Origin: Mastigocoleus testarum BC008
Lineage (GTDB): Bacteria; Cyanobacteriota; Cyanobacteriia; Cyanobacteriales; Nostocaceae
Assembly: GCF_001456025.1 (NCBI RefSeq)
Contig: NZ_LMTZ01000107.1
Coordinates: 1 to 64,000 of the forward strand
DNA: 64,000 bases
Direction of reading: 5' to 3'
Position numbers and translations under genes: made by a program. Below the pieces are notes generated by a model that worked only from the letters and a program-made list of their open reading frames with translations, was not told where the DNA came from and did no database searches. Position 1 is the first letter of the stretch. Each line of letters opens with the position of its first letter. Below are positions 37,290 through 48,079 of the stretch, piece after piece.

Positions 37290-37469
37290 TTTGGTGCAAT
37301 CTTTGTTTGCATCTCATTACCAATTACCAATTACCTAATCAACAACTCAACCCAAGGAAGTATTGCTTCTAAGGAATAATCCACCATATTTTAGATCGGT
37401 GTTAAAGTTTTTAAAAACGTCAATAACTTTGAAAAGATTTGTGTCTAATACTGGACATACAGATTAATA

Positions 37470-40025
37470 ATGGATTCATCAAATTTTATTCGTACTTTTC
37501 TATATTCATTACGTCGAATTAGTTTTTTATTTTTAAGCATATTTACAGCACTGATATTGATTGCCTGGAATAACTCAATCCTATTGTCTGCATCATCAAA
37601 TCCAATAAATAACTTTCATTGGAGAAGTGTAAATATTCAGGGAATGGGCTATGTCACAGGTTTAGTGGTTTCTCCATCAGCGCCCTATGATGTTTATATT
37701 CGTACAGATGTTGGTGGAGCCTATCGCTTTGACAGAGACAAAAACCGGTGGTTACCACTAATGGATATGTTCGATAGCAGCTTTTCTGGAGGTGGAGTTG
37801 GAGTTGAAAGCGTAGCAATAGATCCCCAAAAGAATGGAAGAGTTTATGCTGCAATCAATCGCCGTAACAGAACCTTTGACGATAATGGGAAATTAAAGTA
37901 CAAATATTCTGGCGAAGTTATGGTCTCCGATAATCGAGGCAAAACTTGGCGTTCCAGTAATTTAGGCAGTAAAAATATTTTTGTTGGTCCCAATGAAGCT
38001 TATCGTTCCGATACGGGCGAGCGCTTAGCTGCAGATCCAAACCAGGAAGGTTTAGTTTATTTTGCATCTCGTCGAGATGGACTGTGGCGATGGGATGGTA
38101 AAAGTGATTGGCAGCAAGTATCTGGAGGTTTACCGGATCCTAGTAGTCTACCAAAGTACAAGAAATCTGATGGAAAAATAAATAAGAAAATTCCTGGTTT
38201 CACATTTGTCGCCTTCGATCAAAGTACTAGGAGTCGCAATCAACCCACTCAAACTATTTATGTTGGCGTTCATGGTAGTGGGATGTGGCAAAGTAGAGAT
38301 GCAGGAAAATCTTGGAATAATATCGTCGGGGAAAAAAATCCTTTACGAGGTGTGGTGGCATCTGATGGTACTTTGTATGTTAGTTTTGGTTCTCGGGGCA
38401 AAAAAGGGAAAAAATCACCTAGAAGTTTGAAAAAATATCAACAAGGAAAATGGACTGATATTAGCCCAGATGGCAACGATAAAGTTTACTCATCGGTAAC
38501 AGTCCAAGAAAATCAACCCAATGTAGTAATGGCTGTTTCGGGTAAGTATGTTTATCGTTCCCAGGACGGCGGTAAAAATTGGCGTAAGCAAACCATGGAA
38601 ATGAGTGCCAAAAATAAATCTCTCACCCAAGATGTTAATACCTCTGCTCCTGCTTACTACCATGAGGATGCTTCTAGTGGAGCAGCCGCTATTTTTATCG
38701 ATCCTGGTAATCCCAAACAAGTTTGGTGGACTAATGGTTGGGGAGTTGCACGAACCGATGATGTTACAACTTCTACTCCTGACTACAAATGGTTAATGGA
38801 AAATTTAGAAGAATTGGACGCAAATATGGTGAGAGTTCCACCCAAACCTAAGGATGAGGGAGGAGCAGATTTATTGAGTGCAGTACATGACACCATAGGT
38901 TTCCGTCATGTCGAACGTTATCAAGTACCAAATAACAAAATCAATCCTATTAATCTTCCCATTAACCCAGATTTTAAATGGGCTAATCCTAAATGGCAGC
39001 ATTATCCCACTCCTTTTCCCCACGTCGCCGGTGCAACGGGTATGGATTATGCTTACAAGAAACCCGATTATGCAGCTTTTGTCGGTTTTCATCAATGGCA
39101 GGGGAATTGGCCAGTTCATGGTATCACTAATGATAACGGTAAAACATGGACAGCTTTTCCTTCCATACCTGAAGAAAATGTATGGAAATCCGATGGCTCG
39201 GAGCAATACAAAGCATTTGCGATCGGCGGTCAAATTGCCATGTCTCCAACCAACCCCCAAAATATGGTTTGGGCTCCAACTTGGGGAACTTGGCCTCACT
39301 ATACTAAAGATGGTGGTAGAACCTGGAAACTAGCTTTCAATTTGGACCATCCACCAAGACCAGATGACTATGATCCGAAAAATAACGATCGCGCCCATTA
39401 CGAAGCCTTGCCTAAAGCTTGGTCAAATACAATTTCGCCCTGGTTAAGCTCGTATATCTTAGCTGCCGATCGCCAGGACCCAAAAGGAGAAACCTTTTAT
39501 TACTTTAGTGGTTCTACTTTTTTCTACAGTAACGACGGTGGTTTCAACTGGCGTAAAGGCGCTGATAGTGGTTTTCCTAATTGGCTCATTCGTCCAACCA
39601 TAGTATCTAACCCCACTCAACAGGGCGATGTGTGGATGAGCTTTGCTCGCAATCCAGAAGATGTTAATGGGAATAAGCTTTATCATTCATCGGATGGGGG
39701 GAGAACTTTTAATACTGTCTCTTCTGTTGACACCTGCGAATTTATTACCTTTGGTAAAGGTAAATCTGATCAACAGCCTTACATGTATATATTCGGACGA
39801 GTAAATGGAGCGACAAAAGATGCGATATATAAGTCGGAAAATATGGGTAAAAATTGGATAAAAATTAGTGATCCCGAACGCTTACAATTTCCTGGTCTGA
39901 CTTGGTTAGAAGGTGATATGCGAACCCCAAACCTAGTTTATGCAGCTTTAACCGGTCGTGGAATCATGGTGGGTGAGACCCTTAGCTGTCAACCGCAAGA
40001 ATTATCCTTGTATTTACACAGGTAA
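37470..40025 (+). CDS. GH74-like secreted beta-propeller glycosidase
   Basis: 851 residues. An N-terminal hydrophobic segment (ISFLFLSIFTALILIAW, residues ~18-34) is a signal peptide or anchor. After it comes MGYVTGLVVSPSAPYDVYIRTDVGGAYRFD. This strongly resembles the start of GH74 xyloglucanases, where the Asp of RTDVGGAYR is a catalytic residue. BNR/Asp-box-like repeats (SRDAGKSWNN, SQDGGKNWRK, TKDGGRTWKL, SNDGGFNWRK, SSDGGRTFNT, SENMGKNWIK) form two propellers. The segment GMDYAYKKPDYAAFVG may hold the second catalytic Asp. A substrate such as xyloglucan or another beta-glucan is inference. It is monocistronic. Confidence 0.8.
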   Translation: MDSSNFIRTFLYSLRRISFLFLSIFTALILIAWNNSILLSASSNPINNFHWRSVNIQGMGYVTGLVVSPSAPYDVYIRTDVGGAYRFDRDKNRWLPLMDMFDSSFSGGGVGVESVAIDPQKNGRVYAAINRRNRTFDDNGKLKYKYSGEVMVSDNRGKTWRSSNLGSKNIFVGPNEAYRSDTGERLAADPNQEGLVYFASRRDGLWRWDGKSDWQQVSGGLPDPSSLPKYKKSDGKINKKIPGFTFVAFDQSTRSRNQPTQTIYVGVHGSGMWQSRDAGKSWNNIVGEKNPLRGVVASDGTLYVSFGSRGKKGKKSPRSLKKYQQGKWTDISPDGNDKVYSSVTVQENQPNVVMAVSGKYVYRSQDGGKNWRKQTMEMSAKNKSLTQDVNTSAPAYYHEDASSGAAAIFIDPGNPKQVWWTNGWGVARTDDVTTSTPDYKWLMENLEELDANMVRVPPKPKDEGGADLLSAVHDTIGFRHVERYQVPNNKINPINLPINPDFKWANPKWQHYPTPFPHVAGATGMDYAYKKPDYAAFVGFHQWQGNWPVHGITNDNGKTWTAFPSIPEENVWKSDGSEQYKAFAIGGQIAMSPTNPQNMVWAPTWGTWPHYTKDGGRTWKLAFNLDHPPRPDDYDPKNNDRAHYEALPKAWSNTISPWLSSYILAADRQDPKGETFYYFSGSTFFYSNDGGFNWRKGADSGFPNWLIRPTIVSNPTQQGDVWMSFARNPEDVNGNKLYHSSDGGRTFNTVSSVDTCEFITFGKGKSDQQPYMYIFGRVNGATKDAIYKSENMGKNWIKISDPERLQFPGLTWLEGDMRTPNLVYAALTGRGIMVGETLSCQPQELSLYLHR

Positions 40026-41911
40026 TATGCTGCCGATCTGTAATTGCTAGATGCTCACACCTATATGTGAAGGTTGAGAACGCTGTAATAAATATTTGGC
40101 TAGTAAATGCTAGGACTGCATCATATGTAAATATACACAACGTATCAACTGATAACTGAATAACTGATAACTAATTAGGTTGCGTGCATCTACGAACTAC
40201 AGAACAAATAATTAAAAAAGGCAGAAGGCAGGAGGCAGAAGGCAGAAGTTCAATTAGATGGGGATTTAAACCCCAACTAATTGTGGACACCGTAAGACGG
40301 TGGGGTTTTAAACCCCAGTGGCGGTTAGCGCAGCGTTACGTTAGTAATAGGCAAGAAGTTTTAGTTTTTATACCAGGTTTTTCCTTCTGCCCTCTGCCCT
40401 TGCACGCAGCAAGCTGAACGTACTTCTGCCTTCCGCCGAAGGCGGATAAATCATGATAAACAACCAAAAATGTAAAGTTTTTGTGATGTGTTTACCATTT
40501 TATTCAGAATTCTCACAAACAGGTTATGTCAAATAATTATTAATTTGATTATCAAATTATTTTTAACTATTTTATACCCAAACATCAAATTCATTTTGTT
40601 GTCTTTTAAAAATTAAGACTGATTTGTCAAGCTTCTGGCAGAACTAATTATGTCTTGCTCTAACGAAAGGGTATTAATTGCAACCATTCATAATGTTCAG
40701 TTCTGCGTAATTTTTAAAATAACTATTTTTTTTCTATTTTGTTCCAATTACTGTTGTGATAATATTCTGAATGAAAAAATTTATAATCCTGCTTGTTAAA
40801 GTGTAATTTTATTCGGAACAAAGATTTTACTTGTCTGTGTAGATCGCTTTTAGAGTTCTGTATGATTGTCTAAACTTGGCCAAACTATTTACTGTTTTGC
40901 GTGTAATTTACAACAGTGAGCAATAAAAAAAGATGACTGCTATTGTAAATCTGAAAGTCAACAGGAAAATATTACTAGAGATAAATCATGTTAATCTGTC
41001 GACAGCCATAAGCGTATCGTATTCCAAACCTAAATATTTCAATCAAATCAAGTATTTACAATCTTGAGAAAAGTGTTTAACTCAGTTTATAAAGCTTCTA
41101 AACAATGTGGTGCAGCATTTTACAGTCCAACTTTATGTAGTTACAAGATACATTTAACTTAAAAATTTTTAGTATCATATCATCTATAGATATTTATGAG
41201 TTAGCTGCCTTTGGCCAAAGAGTAAATGACTATAAACTCATCCCTCATGAAAATTTATGTGTTATTCAATATCCTATAAGCAAATACACCACGATACCTC
41301 AAAAACAACTTAAAACTAACCATATTTATTTATTTATACGCCAGAAAATATGCAGCGATCCTGGAAAAAATTTAAACATTATAATCTAATACAATTTTCA
41401 AGCAGTCGATATTTGGGAATCCAATCATTCCTAAGTAAATCGATTTAAAATTTTTTATTTTTTTGAGATTACAAATTCACTACTTGAGGTAAGATAAGTC
41501 CACGCTTTACCTTAAACGGAGAAGAACTTTTAGTTGTCTGCTACCAACATATTTACGAGTGTGGTTTTGCTTAAAACAGAAGTACATTTTTAATTTGTTT
41601 TTTTAACTCAATTTATGTTTTTTACTACAAAGCCACTTCACATCTCGTCTTTTGACTGTTAGCAGGAGAAATCATACGCTTGCTCAGAACATATGTAATC
41701 TTAAAACTTTTCTGGATACTAACAACGGAGGAAACACTGACCTATTTTCAACCTAAACGCGCAAGTTTCCTCGCTGGTAGTACAACTCAGTTAAAAAGTA
41801 CTAAAATCATGGCAATGCAAAGCTTTCGAACCAAAGTTTTGAGAATCATTGCACGATGATGTAATTCACCGATATCGATCAACTCAATTTTGCTTCCAGC
41901 AGAGGTAAGGA
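40026..41911. other. 1.9-kb region without a convincing gene
   Basis: The first 430 bases are a repeat cluster (listed separately). From 40460 to 41911 the sequence is AT-rich and I see no coding frame. Close to the next gene there is an inverted pair GAGGAAAC / GTTTCCTC (41727-41774). The long stretch may be a leader or promoter region of the gene at 41912, or decayed DNA. Confidence 0.45.
40170..40450. repeat. Compound repeat cluster
   Basis: Contains GGCAGAAGGCAGGAGGCAGA units at 40219-40248 and their inverted counterpart CTTCTGCCCTCTGCCC near 40383-40398. The related pair GGGATTTAAACCCCAAC and GGGGTTTTAAACCCCAGT lies between them, together with GC-rich dispersed-repeat pieces such as TTAGCGCAGCGTTACG. 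The outer repeats face each other in inverted orientation. Confidence 0.7.
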
Positions 41912-42832
41912 ATGCCTATCAGTAACAAGCAGCAGTTAAAAACAATGGTCCGCCAACTACCCAAGCTAATTAATGGGAGACACTCGGATGCGCTTGTCCA
42001 AAGACTTGAAGCATTGAGTGAAGCAAGCGGTAGTGAGTTCGTATCAAGATTGATTCGAAAAGACGTCATTCCCCACAGAGACACCATTGACGATCGCATT
42101 CCCTGGCTTTACAAAGTATTGCTGGAAAAAAGTGGAAGCAGCGAGATTTGCAATTACTTAGCAGGAGAACTAGCGGAAGTTGCAGAAAGGATTGAGGATC
42201 TAGAAGCCGATATCGTACACATTAAGGCAAAAAAGACCATTCCCAAAATAATTGTTATCAGTAGTGTTGTGGTGGCTTTCCTCAGTCTAGCTGGTGCAAC
42301 TGCCTTTGGAATCTACAAAACAAGAGAAAATGCTATGTCCGGACAGCGAGTTGAAGAAGCTCGCTCTCAAGTTGTTGAGGTTAAAAAGCAAAAAACAAGC
42401 ATGGACAAGCAAATTGCAGATCTTAAAAAACAAGTAGAACAAAAGAAAGAAGAAATTACATCAACTCAGAATGTAGCTCTGGAAAATCAGAAACTCAAAA
42501 AAGAAAATAGCGTTCTTAAAAACAAAATAGAAAAAGAAATTAACAATTTGACTGAAAATGAAGTTGCCTTAAAATCTGCAAATCAATTTGCAACTGAAAA
42601 TAGACGACTCAAAAATCAACTTGCGCTCCTCAGACGCAGAAACGAATCCCTTAATAATAATCTAGAAAAAGAAAAAGAAGCAGCAAAATCAGCGGAAATG
42701 GTAATCGCTGAGAATGAAAAACTTAAAAAAGTGAATAGTCGTCTCAAAGGTAGGAACGAAGAACTCAAAGAACGTTTGTCCCGCTGTAAAAATCCAGGAT
42801 TTTTATCACTTGTGGGTAATTCCAAGTGTTAA
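41912..42832 (+). CDS. Membrane-anchored coiled-coil protein, unknown function
   Basis: 306 residues. An N-terminal helical domain of about 85 residues (KQQLKTMVRQLPKLINGRHSD and onward) may be a small protein-interaction domain. One membrane helix follows near 112-133 (IIVISSVVVAFLSLAGATAFGI), then a long charged coiled coil (145-290) with repeated ENxKLKK-type units, and a short end with one Cys-Lys pair. No family name is offered. Topology suggests the N-domain is cytoplasmic and the coil outside, or the reverse. It is monocistronic with a strong terminator 60 bases downstream. Confidence 0.7.
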   Translation: MPISNKQQLKTMVRQLPKLINGRHSDALVQRLEALSEASGSEFVSRLIRKDVIPHRDTIDDRIPWLYKVLLEKSGSSEICNYLAGELAEVAERIEDLEADIVHIKAKKTIPKIIVISSVVVAFLSLAGATAFGIYKTRENAMSGQRVEEARSQVVEVKKQKTSMDKQIADLKKQVEQKKEEITSTQNVALENQKLKKENSVLKNKIEKEINNLTENEVALKSANQFATENRRLKNQLALLRRRNESLNNNLEKEKEAAKSAEMVIAENEKLKKVNSRLKGRNEELKERLSRCKNPGFLSLVGNSKC

Positions 42833-42892
42833 TTTGTTTATCAAACTTCTGTGTAATATCAAATTTATTTGTTTAAAAATTTGTTTTTTTTT

Positions 42893-42924
42893 GCCGTTCG
42901 CTTGACTGAAGCGGACGGCTTTTT
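42893..42924 (+). terminator. Strong rho-independent terminator
   Basis: GCCGTTCGCTT pairs with AAGCGGACGGC (one mismatch or wobble) around GACTG and is followed by TTTTTATTTAT. Confidence 0.9.
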
Positions 42925-43765
42925 ATTTATAGTAGATACTTTACTTTTTAGAAAATGTGGAGCTTTTAGGGATTAATTCCCTGCAAAATTGTAAAAAAAT
43001 GAAGTTTTAACCCAAAAATGATTACTAATACAGTTACTATAGTTTCAGAGACTCCAATTATGCAGCCTTTACTATTGATGAATCTAGGTAATCCAGGAAG
43101 TTTTATTCCGATGACTTTTCGAGGTTGTAAAATTTCTAGCTTCGATTTTTAATACCAAATAATTACTGGAACAAAATTGGTTTAATATTTTTTAAGGAAT
43201 AAAACAGAGAATAGATTATATAAATTAATAGATTATATAAATCAATAGTAAATATATAAATAGTTTGGTCTGCCTAATTATTTCATCAATTTTTCCATTT
43301 AATTTTTAAATTAACCGGGTTATACAAGATAGGTAGTGCAATAAATACTGTGAGTGTCTTACCCATGAGTGAGAATTAACCAAGAAAGTTGTAATTTTAC
43401 ATTTTGTATTTTATTTCACAAAAATAGCAATATCAGAGATACAAGCAACGGAGTTAACTCTAAGTATTTTCCAATAAAAACTCACACTGCATCTTTAATC
43501 GAGTATAAACTCTACTGATGCCTAATTTATCCTATCTCCTTACACACACAAACAGAATCAAACACATGCAATCTTTCCACTACAAGAAAAACAAAATATT
43601 CAGAAATCGAGAAAAGAGCGGGAATCACACTTACACTTACACAACATCTTTCCTGAAATTAAAGTCAGTATATTCGTTACATTGTAATGTCAATTAGATA
43701 TCGAAGACTAACTTGAATCTGAAATTTTTCATAGATAAAATTATTACACTTTACCTGTAACAATC
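42925..43765. other. Spacer before ftsW
   Basis: About 840 AT-rich bases. A 44-codon frame at 43018-43152 exists but resembles nothing I know. ATTATATAAAT direct repeats occur near 43215-43250. It should contain the ftsW promoter. Confidence 0.4.
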
Positions 43766-44956
43766 GTGAATGTACGTCGCTTAATACCATTTTTAGACGA
43801 CTCTGTTTCCAGTTGGGCATTGGAAGCACGTCTATTACGCTGGTTAACATTGATTTGGCTATTTGTTGGTTTAGTAACCCTCTTTTCTGCGTCTTTTGCG
43901 GTTTCCAGCGAGCGCTTGAATGATGGAATGTTTTATTTTAAACGCCAACTGATATGGGTTGGAGTGGGCTTAATTTTATTCAATATTGTTAGTAATATTC
44001 CCTTACGTCAGATTACTCGGTCTTCTCATTGGTTTATTTTCTTGTTCTTAATTTTAATTTTTTTGACTTTGGTTCCGGGACTAGGAAAAACAGATTTGGG
44101 CGCAGCACGCAGATTAGCCATAATACCCATCCAACCTTCAGAATTAATCAAGCCTTTTTTGGTGTTACAAAGCGCCCGACTATTTGCTAGCTGGGATCGC
44201 CTTAGTTGGGCAGTTCGTTTGAGTTGGTTGGGTGTTTTTTGTTTGGTAGTTTTGGGGATTTTAGCACAGCCGAACTTAAGTACGGCTTCTTTGTGCGGGA
44301 TGACAGTTTGGTTAGTCGCCCTAGCAGCAGGATTACCTTATAAACAGTTGACAGGAACAGCCCTAACAGGAGTTGGTTTAGCTGTTTTGAGTATTAGTAT
44401 CCGAACATACCAACGCAGACGAATAATGTCATTTCTTAACCCTTGGGCGGATCGGAGAGGAGACGGCTACCAATTAGTACAAAGTTTACTTGCAATTGGT
44501 TCGGGTGGAGTATCCGGTACAGGATTTGGACTTTCCCAACAAAAACTATATTATTTGCCGATTCAAGATACTGATTTTATTTTTTCGGTATTTGCTGAAG
44601 AATTTGGTTTTATTGGCAGCATGACATTATTAATAATGTTAGCCCTTTATGCGACTATGGGTTTAATTGTCGCTCTCAAATCAGAAAATATTGTTCATCG
44701 ATTAGTAGCAATGGGGATGACTCTGTTGATGGTAGGACAATCATTGCTTCACATTGGTGTAACTACTGGTGCTTTACCAACTACAGGTTTACCTTTACCT
44801 TTGTTTAGTTATGGGGGTAATTCAATGATTGCAAGTTTACTTGCAGCCGGATTATTAGTCAGAGTTGCACGTGAGAGTAATGAGGCAGAAGTTGTGCAAT
44901 TACGAGAAGACGATCGCAAAACACCAAAACGCACAAGCAGAAGATTCTTCAGCTAA
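43766..44956 (+). CDS. ftsW: FtsW/RodA-family peptidoglycan polymerase
   Basis: 396-residue SEDS glycosyltransferase with about ten membrane helices that polymerises lipid II, most likely at the septum. YFKRQLIWVGVG, IQPSELIKPFLVL, the long loop with WADRRGDGYQLVQSLLAIGSGG, QDTDFIFSVFAEEFGF and LPLPLFSYGGNSM are the hallmark segments. The start is GTG at 43766. Genes for signal peptidase and cytochrome c maturation follow on the same strand, but long spacers argue against one operon. Confidence 0.93.
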   Translation: MNVRRLIPFLDDSVSSWALEARLLRWLTLIWLFVGLVTLFSASFAVSSERLNDGMFYFKRQLIWVGVGLILFNIVSNIPLRQITRSSHWFIFLFLILIFLTLVPGLGKTDLGAARRLAIIPIQPSELIKPFLVLQSARLFASWDRLSWAVRLSWLGVFCLVVLGILAQPNLSTASLCGMTVWLVALAAGLPYKQLTGTALTGVGLAVLSISIRTYQRRRIMSFLNPWADRRGDGYQLVQSLLAIGSGGVSGTGFGLSQQKLYYLPIQDTDFIFSVFAEEFGFIGSMTLLIMLALYATMGLIVALKSENIVHRLVAMGMTLLMVGQSLLHIGVTTGALPTTGLPLPLFSYGGNSMIASLLAAGLLVRVARESNEAEVVQLREDDRKTPKRTSRRFFS

Positions 44957-45660
44957 ATTAGTCAGAAGCAGAGTCTGGTCATATCTCACTACGGAATCAG
45001 GTTAGGTTATAAATTTCCGGACAAGTCTAAATTGTTTGTATATTGTGCTAAGAGCGGTTAAGCTTTGCGTGCAGCATTGAGCTGCGCGAACGTCGTCAGA
45101 CGCGTGCAATCCGCTAATGACTTGCACGTAGCGTTATGTAAACTCAGTCACCTGGATAGTTGCGAGATGTTATCCAGCAGGGAATTAAATAAGGAACCTA
45201 TAAATTCAAAGCTTTATCGGTCTGGATGTTTCTGAGATACTACCAACAGAATAATGAAAATTGATTGACTAAAATTAAATAGTTTTTCTAAAAAATAAAT
45301 AAATTTTTATTGTCTTGTCTCATTGCAGCTTGGAAGTAAGTGAGACACAGATTAAAAACTTAAATTCATACTTAAGGTACATTTTGTTGCTGTTTTTTGT
45401 TTTCTTACTGCTGTTAGGAAAATTATCTCCTACCACACATGACTCTGTTATATATCCAAGGATTTATTTTTTATACATTCATATGTTGACTTAATAAGTT
45501 ACTGTCTGAAACTATTAATTTAACAGATATGATAACTTTTCTAATTTATCAATCTAATTTAACTTGCAACTTTTTTAAAAAATCTTTTCAGATATCTTTT
45601 CTAAATGTTTTCAGATTGCTGTAGAATCTCTACAAGATTTTATCACCCTATATTCAAAAT
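44957..45660. other. Spacer with GC-rich dispersed repeat
   Basis: A GC-rich mosaic repeat at about 45052-45140 (TGCGTGCAGCATTGAGCTGC, then CGAACGTCGTCAGACGCGTG) stands out from AT-rich surroundings. The remaining ~550 bases hold no gene that I can see. Confidence 0.6.
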
Positions 45661-46779
45661 ATGAATAAAATTAATGTTAATAACAATAAAAATATAACCG
45701 CTAAAGAACCTTGGTATGTTGCAAATTTATCATTTTTTTTTCCTGGTGTAGGACAAATTTATTCAGGAAATAAATTGAAAGGATTAATTTTTATAATTAG
45801 TAAAATTTTATTATCATTTTGGATGCTCTGGATCATTATTTTTCCGGAAAAACACTTATTGCGTGATGGTTTAATTTGGTTATTATTGTATGTTTTGGTT
45901 GGTAACTGGAATTTAATTGATGCTTATCTATCAACTAAGACAAATAACCCACCAGCTTTTGAAAGTAACAGAAAAAGTAAGAAGGATCCTTGGTTGGCAG
46001 TCTTACTATCACGAATAATACCTGGAATTGGTCATATTTACATTGGTTCTTATTTCGTGGGAATAATTTTGGTTATTATTTCACTAGCTGCTTACTTAAT
46101 CCCTTTCGGTCATGTAATTTTATTTTTAGCTGTACCTTTCAGTATTTATCACGTATATGTTAATTCTCCGGAAAGAAGAGAGAAATCGAAAAAAAAGATT
46201 ACCGGAATTGTTATTGCAACAGTACTATTACCAATATTTGTGTGGATACCTTCAACCCTTTTGATTACAAATATAGTCGCAGAAGCACAGTGGATTAGGT
46301 CTAATGCAATGCAACCCACTCTAAATGGAAATCACAACCAATGGGATGCAGATAATTTTATGGTAGATAAGTTCAGCTACAAATTCCATAAACCAGAACG
46401 TGGCGATATTATAGTCTTCTCCCCTACTGAAACCCTAAAAAAAGAAGATTATACAGATAATTTCGTTAAACGCATTATTGGCTTACCAGGAGAGAAAGTA
46501 GAATTAAAAGATGGCAAAGTTTACATCAACGATAAACACTTATTAGAAGATAGTTATATAGAACAAAATCAATCTACCTTAATTGATGTTTGTATTTCAG
46601 GATCCCAGTCTGTATTTATTTCTAAACCGATAATAGTTTCAGAAAACTCATATTTTGTTCTAGGGGACGATCGCAACATTAGTTATGATAGCCGCTGTTG
46701 GGGATTAGTACCGAAAAATAAAATTATTGGTAAGGTGTCAAAAATTTTCTTTCCCATTTCCCGTATCAGGTCTCTTTAA
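45661..46779 (+). CDS. Signal peptidase I with extra N-terminal membrane domain
   Basis: 372 residues. The C-terminal ~170 form a type I (S26) signal peptidase that cleaves exported proteins. The nucleophile Ser is in SNAMQPTL and the Lys base in FVKRIIGLPGEKVEL, and the later boxes NSYFVLGDDRNISYDSR are intact. The first ~190 residues are an added membrane region with two similar units, FFFPGVGQIYSGNKLKGLIF and RIIPGIGHIYIGSYFVGIIL, each resembling a TM2-type hairpin. A standard enzyme has only one or two helices here. The additional domain may tie the enzyme to a special substrate or site; this is inference. Confidence 0.88.
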   Translation: MNKINVNNNKNITAKEPWYVANLSFFFPGVGQIYSGNKLKGLIFIISKILLSFWMLWIIIFPEKHLLRDGLIWLLLYVLVGNWNLIDAYLSTKTNNPPAFESNRKSKKDPWLAVLLSRIIPGIGHIYIGSYFVGIILVIISLAAYLIPFGHVILFLAVPFSIYHVYVNSPERREKSKKKITGIVIATVLLPIFVWIPSTLLITNIVAEAQWIRSNAMQPTLNGNHNQWDADNFMVDKFSYKFHKPERGDIIVFSPTETLKKEDYTDNFVKRIIGLPGEKVELKDGKVYINDKHLLEDSYIEQNQSTLIDVCISGSQSVFISKPIIVSENSYFVLGDDRNISYDSRCWGLVPKNKIIGKVSKIFFPISRIRSL

Positions 46780-46979
46780 GTAACTTATTGGAACAGAAAT
46801 TTTGTTGTCTATCTGATTCTGGGTTGTTTTTGTGATTTTCCGATCCTCTCTACTTGGTTACAAATGCAGAGCTAAAGACCCCGCACTTGTACAACTAATT
46901 ATTCTGTCATAGAACCCTGATTGCGCTAAAATTCAAGCAGTATAAATATTTTGTGCTGCTATTTTTTTATGTCTTAATT

Positions 46980-47726
46980 ATGCTCGAAACCTTACAGACC
47001 CAACTTTACAACTTAGAACAATTTTCGTCATTTGTTGTTTCTAATCAGTTAACACATTTGAGTTGGTTAAGTATCGTTATTATTTTTATGACTGGCTTGC
47101 TCACAAGTTTGACGCCTTGTATGCTCTCAATGTTACCAATTACCATTGGTTATATAGGTGGTTACGAAGCAAAAAGTCGCTTGCAAGCTGCAATTCAGTC
47201 AACCTGGTTCGCTCTGGGACTTGCAAGTACCCTCGCGGGCTTGGGAATATTTGCTGCTACATTAGGAAAAGTCTACGGTCAGATAGGTGTAGGTTTACCA
47301 ATAATTGTTAGCATCATTGCAATATTGATGGGGTTAAATTTATTAGAAGCTTTACCATTACAATTTCCATCATGGGGTGGAACGGATTGGATCTCTGAAG
47401 AATTACCCCAAGGTGTTAGAGCATACTTCATTGGTTTGAGCTTTGGTTTGGTTGCTTCTCCCTGTAGCACCCCTGTTTTAGCTGCATTATTGGGTTGGGT
47501 GACTAGTACTAAGGATTTAATTTTAGGAGCTGTTTTATTGTTGTCCTATGCTGCGGGTCATGTCACACCATTGATTTTAGCTGGTACATTCACTGCATCA
47601 ATCAAGAAGATACTGGAAATACGTCGTTGGTCTGCTTGGATAAATCCTGCTAGTGGTGTGTTATTAATTGCTTTTGGTGCAATCTCGTTGGCTTATCGCC
47701 TTCCTTTAAAGGTATTTGGATTTTGA
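46980..47726 (+). CDS. ccdA: CcdA, thiol-electron carrier for cytochrome c maturation
   Basis: About 248 residues from the preferred ATG at 46980 (MLETLQTQLYNLEQ), with a GTG 27 bases upstream as alternative. Six-helix protein passing electrons to the lumenal side so that apocytochrome and Ccs proteins stay reduced. The Cys motifs SLTPCMLSMLPIT and ASPCSTPVLAALL are in place. The ccs1 gene follows on the same strand after ~350 bases, the common cyanobacterial pairing. Confidence 0.94.
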   Translation: MLETLQTQLYNLEQFSSFVVSNQLTHLSWLSIVIIFMTGLLTSLTPCMLSMLPITIGYIGGYEAKSRLQAAIQSTWFALGLASTLAGLGIFAATLGKVYGQIGVGLPIIVSIIAILMGLNLLEALPLQFPSWGGTDWISEELPQGVRAYFIGLSFGLVASPCSTPVLAALLGWVTSTKDLILGAVLLLSYAAGHVTPLILAGTFTASIKKILEIRRWSAWINPASGVLLIAFGAISLAYRLPLKVFGF

Positions 47727-48079
47727 GAGTAGGTGTTTCTAAAAGATTATTGGGGAGGAATTTTTTGAAAATATTCCAATTTTTTTTGACTTATAATCAA
47801 CAATAAACCTACTTAATATGGGTAAGTTAATTATATTTCTTAAGTCAAAACATGTAAAAACAGTTACTCTTAAAAAGATAATATTCGCTCTTATAAAGAG
47901 GAATGATACCTGAAAATTTTACCTTCCTCTATTTATTACCTCCCCATAATTTTTAAATTTTTGATGTCGTAATAATACTGAATAAATCATTTTTGAAAGA
48001 TAATTCTGAAATCATAATCCTGAAATCATAATTATTGAAGTCATAATTTTGGAGTTAGATTTTTCGTAATTTATTTTAT
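47727..48079. other. ccdA-ccs1 spacer
   Basis: AT-rich; contains imperfect repeats of CTGAAATCATAAT (48006-48050). No terminator or gene seen. Confidence 0.45.

Noticed and set aside
40184..40417. 77-codon frame after the GH74-like gene
   Set aside because: It consists mostly of dispersed and inverted repeats (GGCAGAAGG, GGGGTTTTAAACCCC).
43018..43152. 44-codon frame upstream of ftsW
   Set aside because: Short, no recognisable family and no clear ribosome binding site; kept only as a note.
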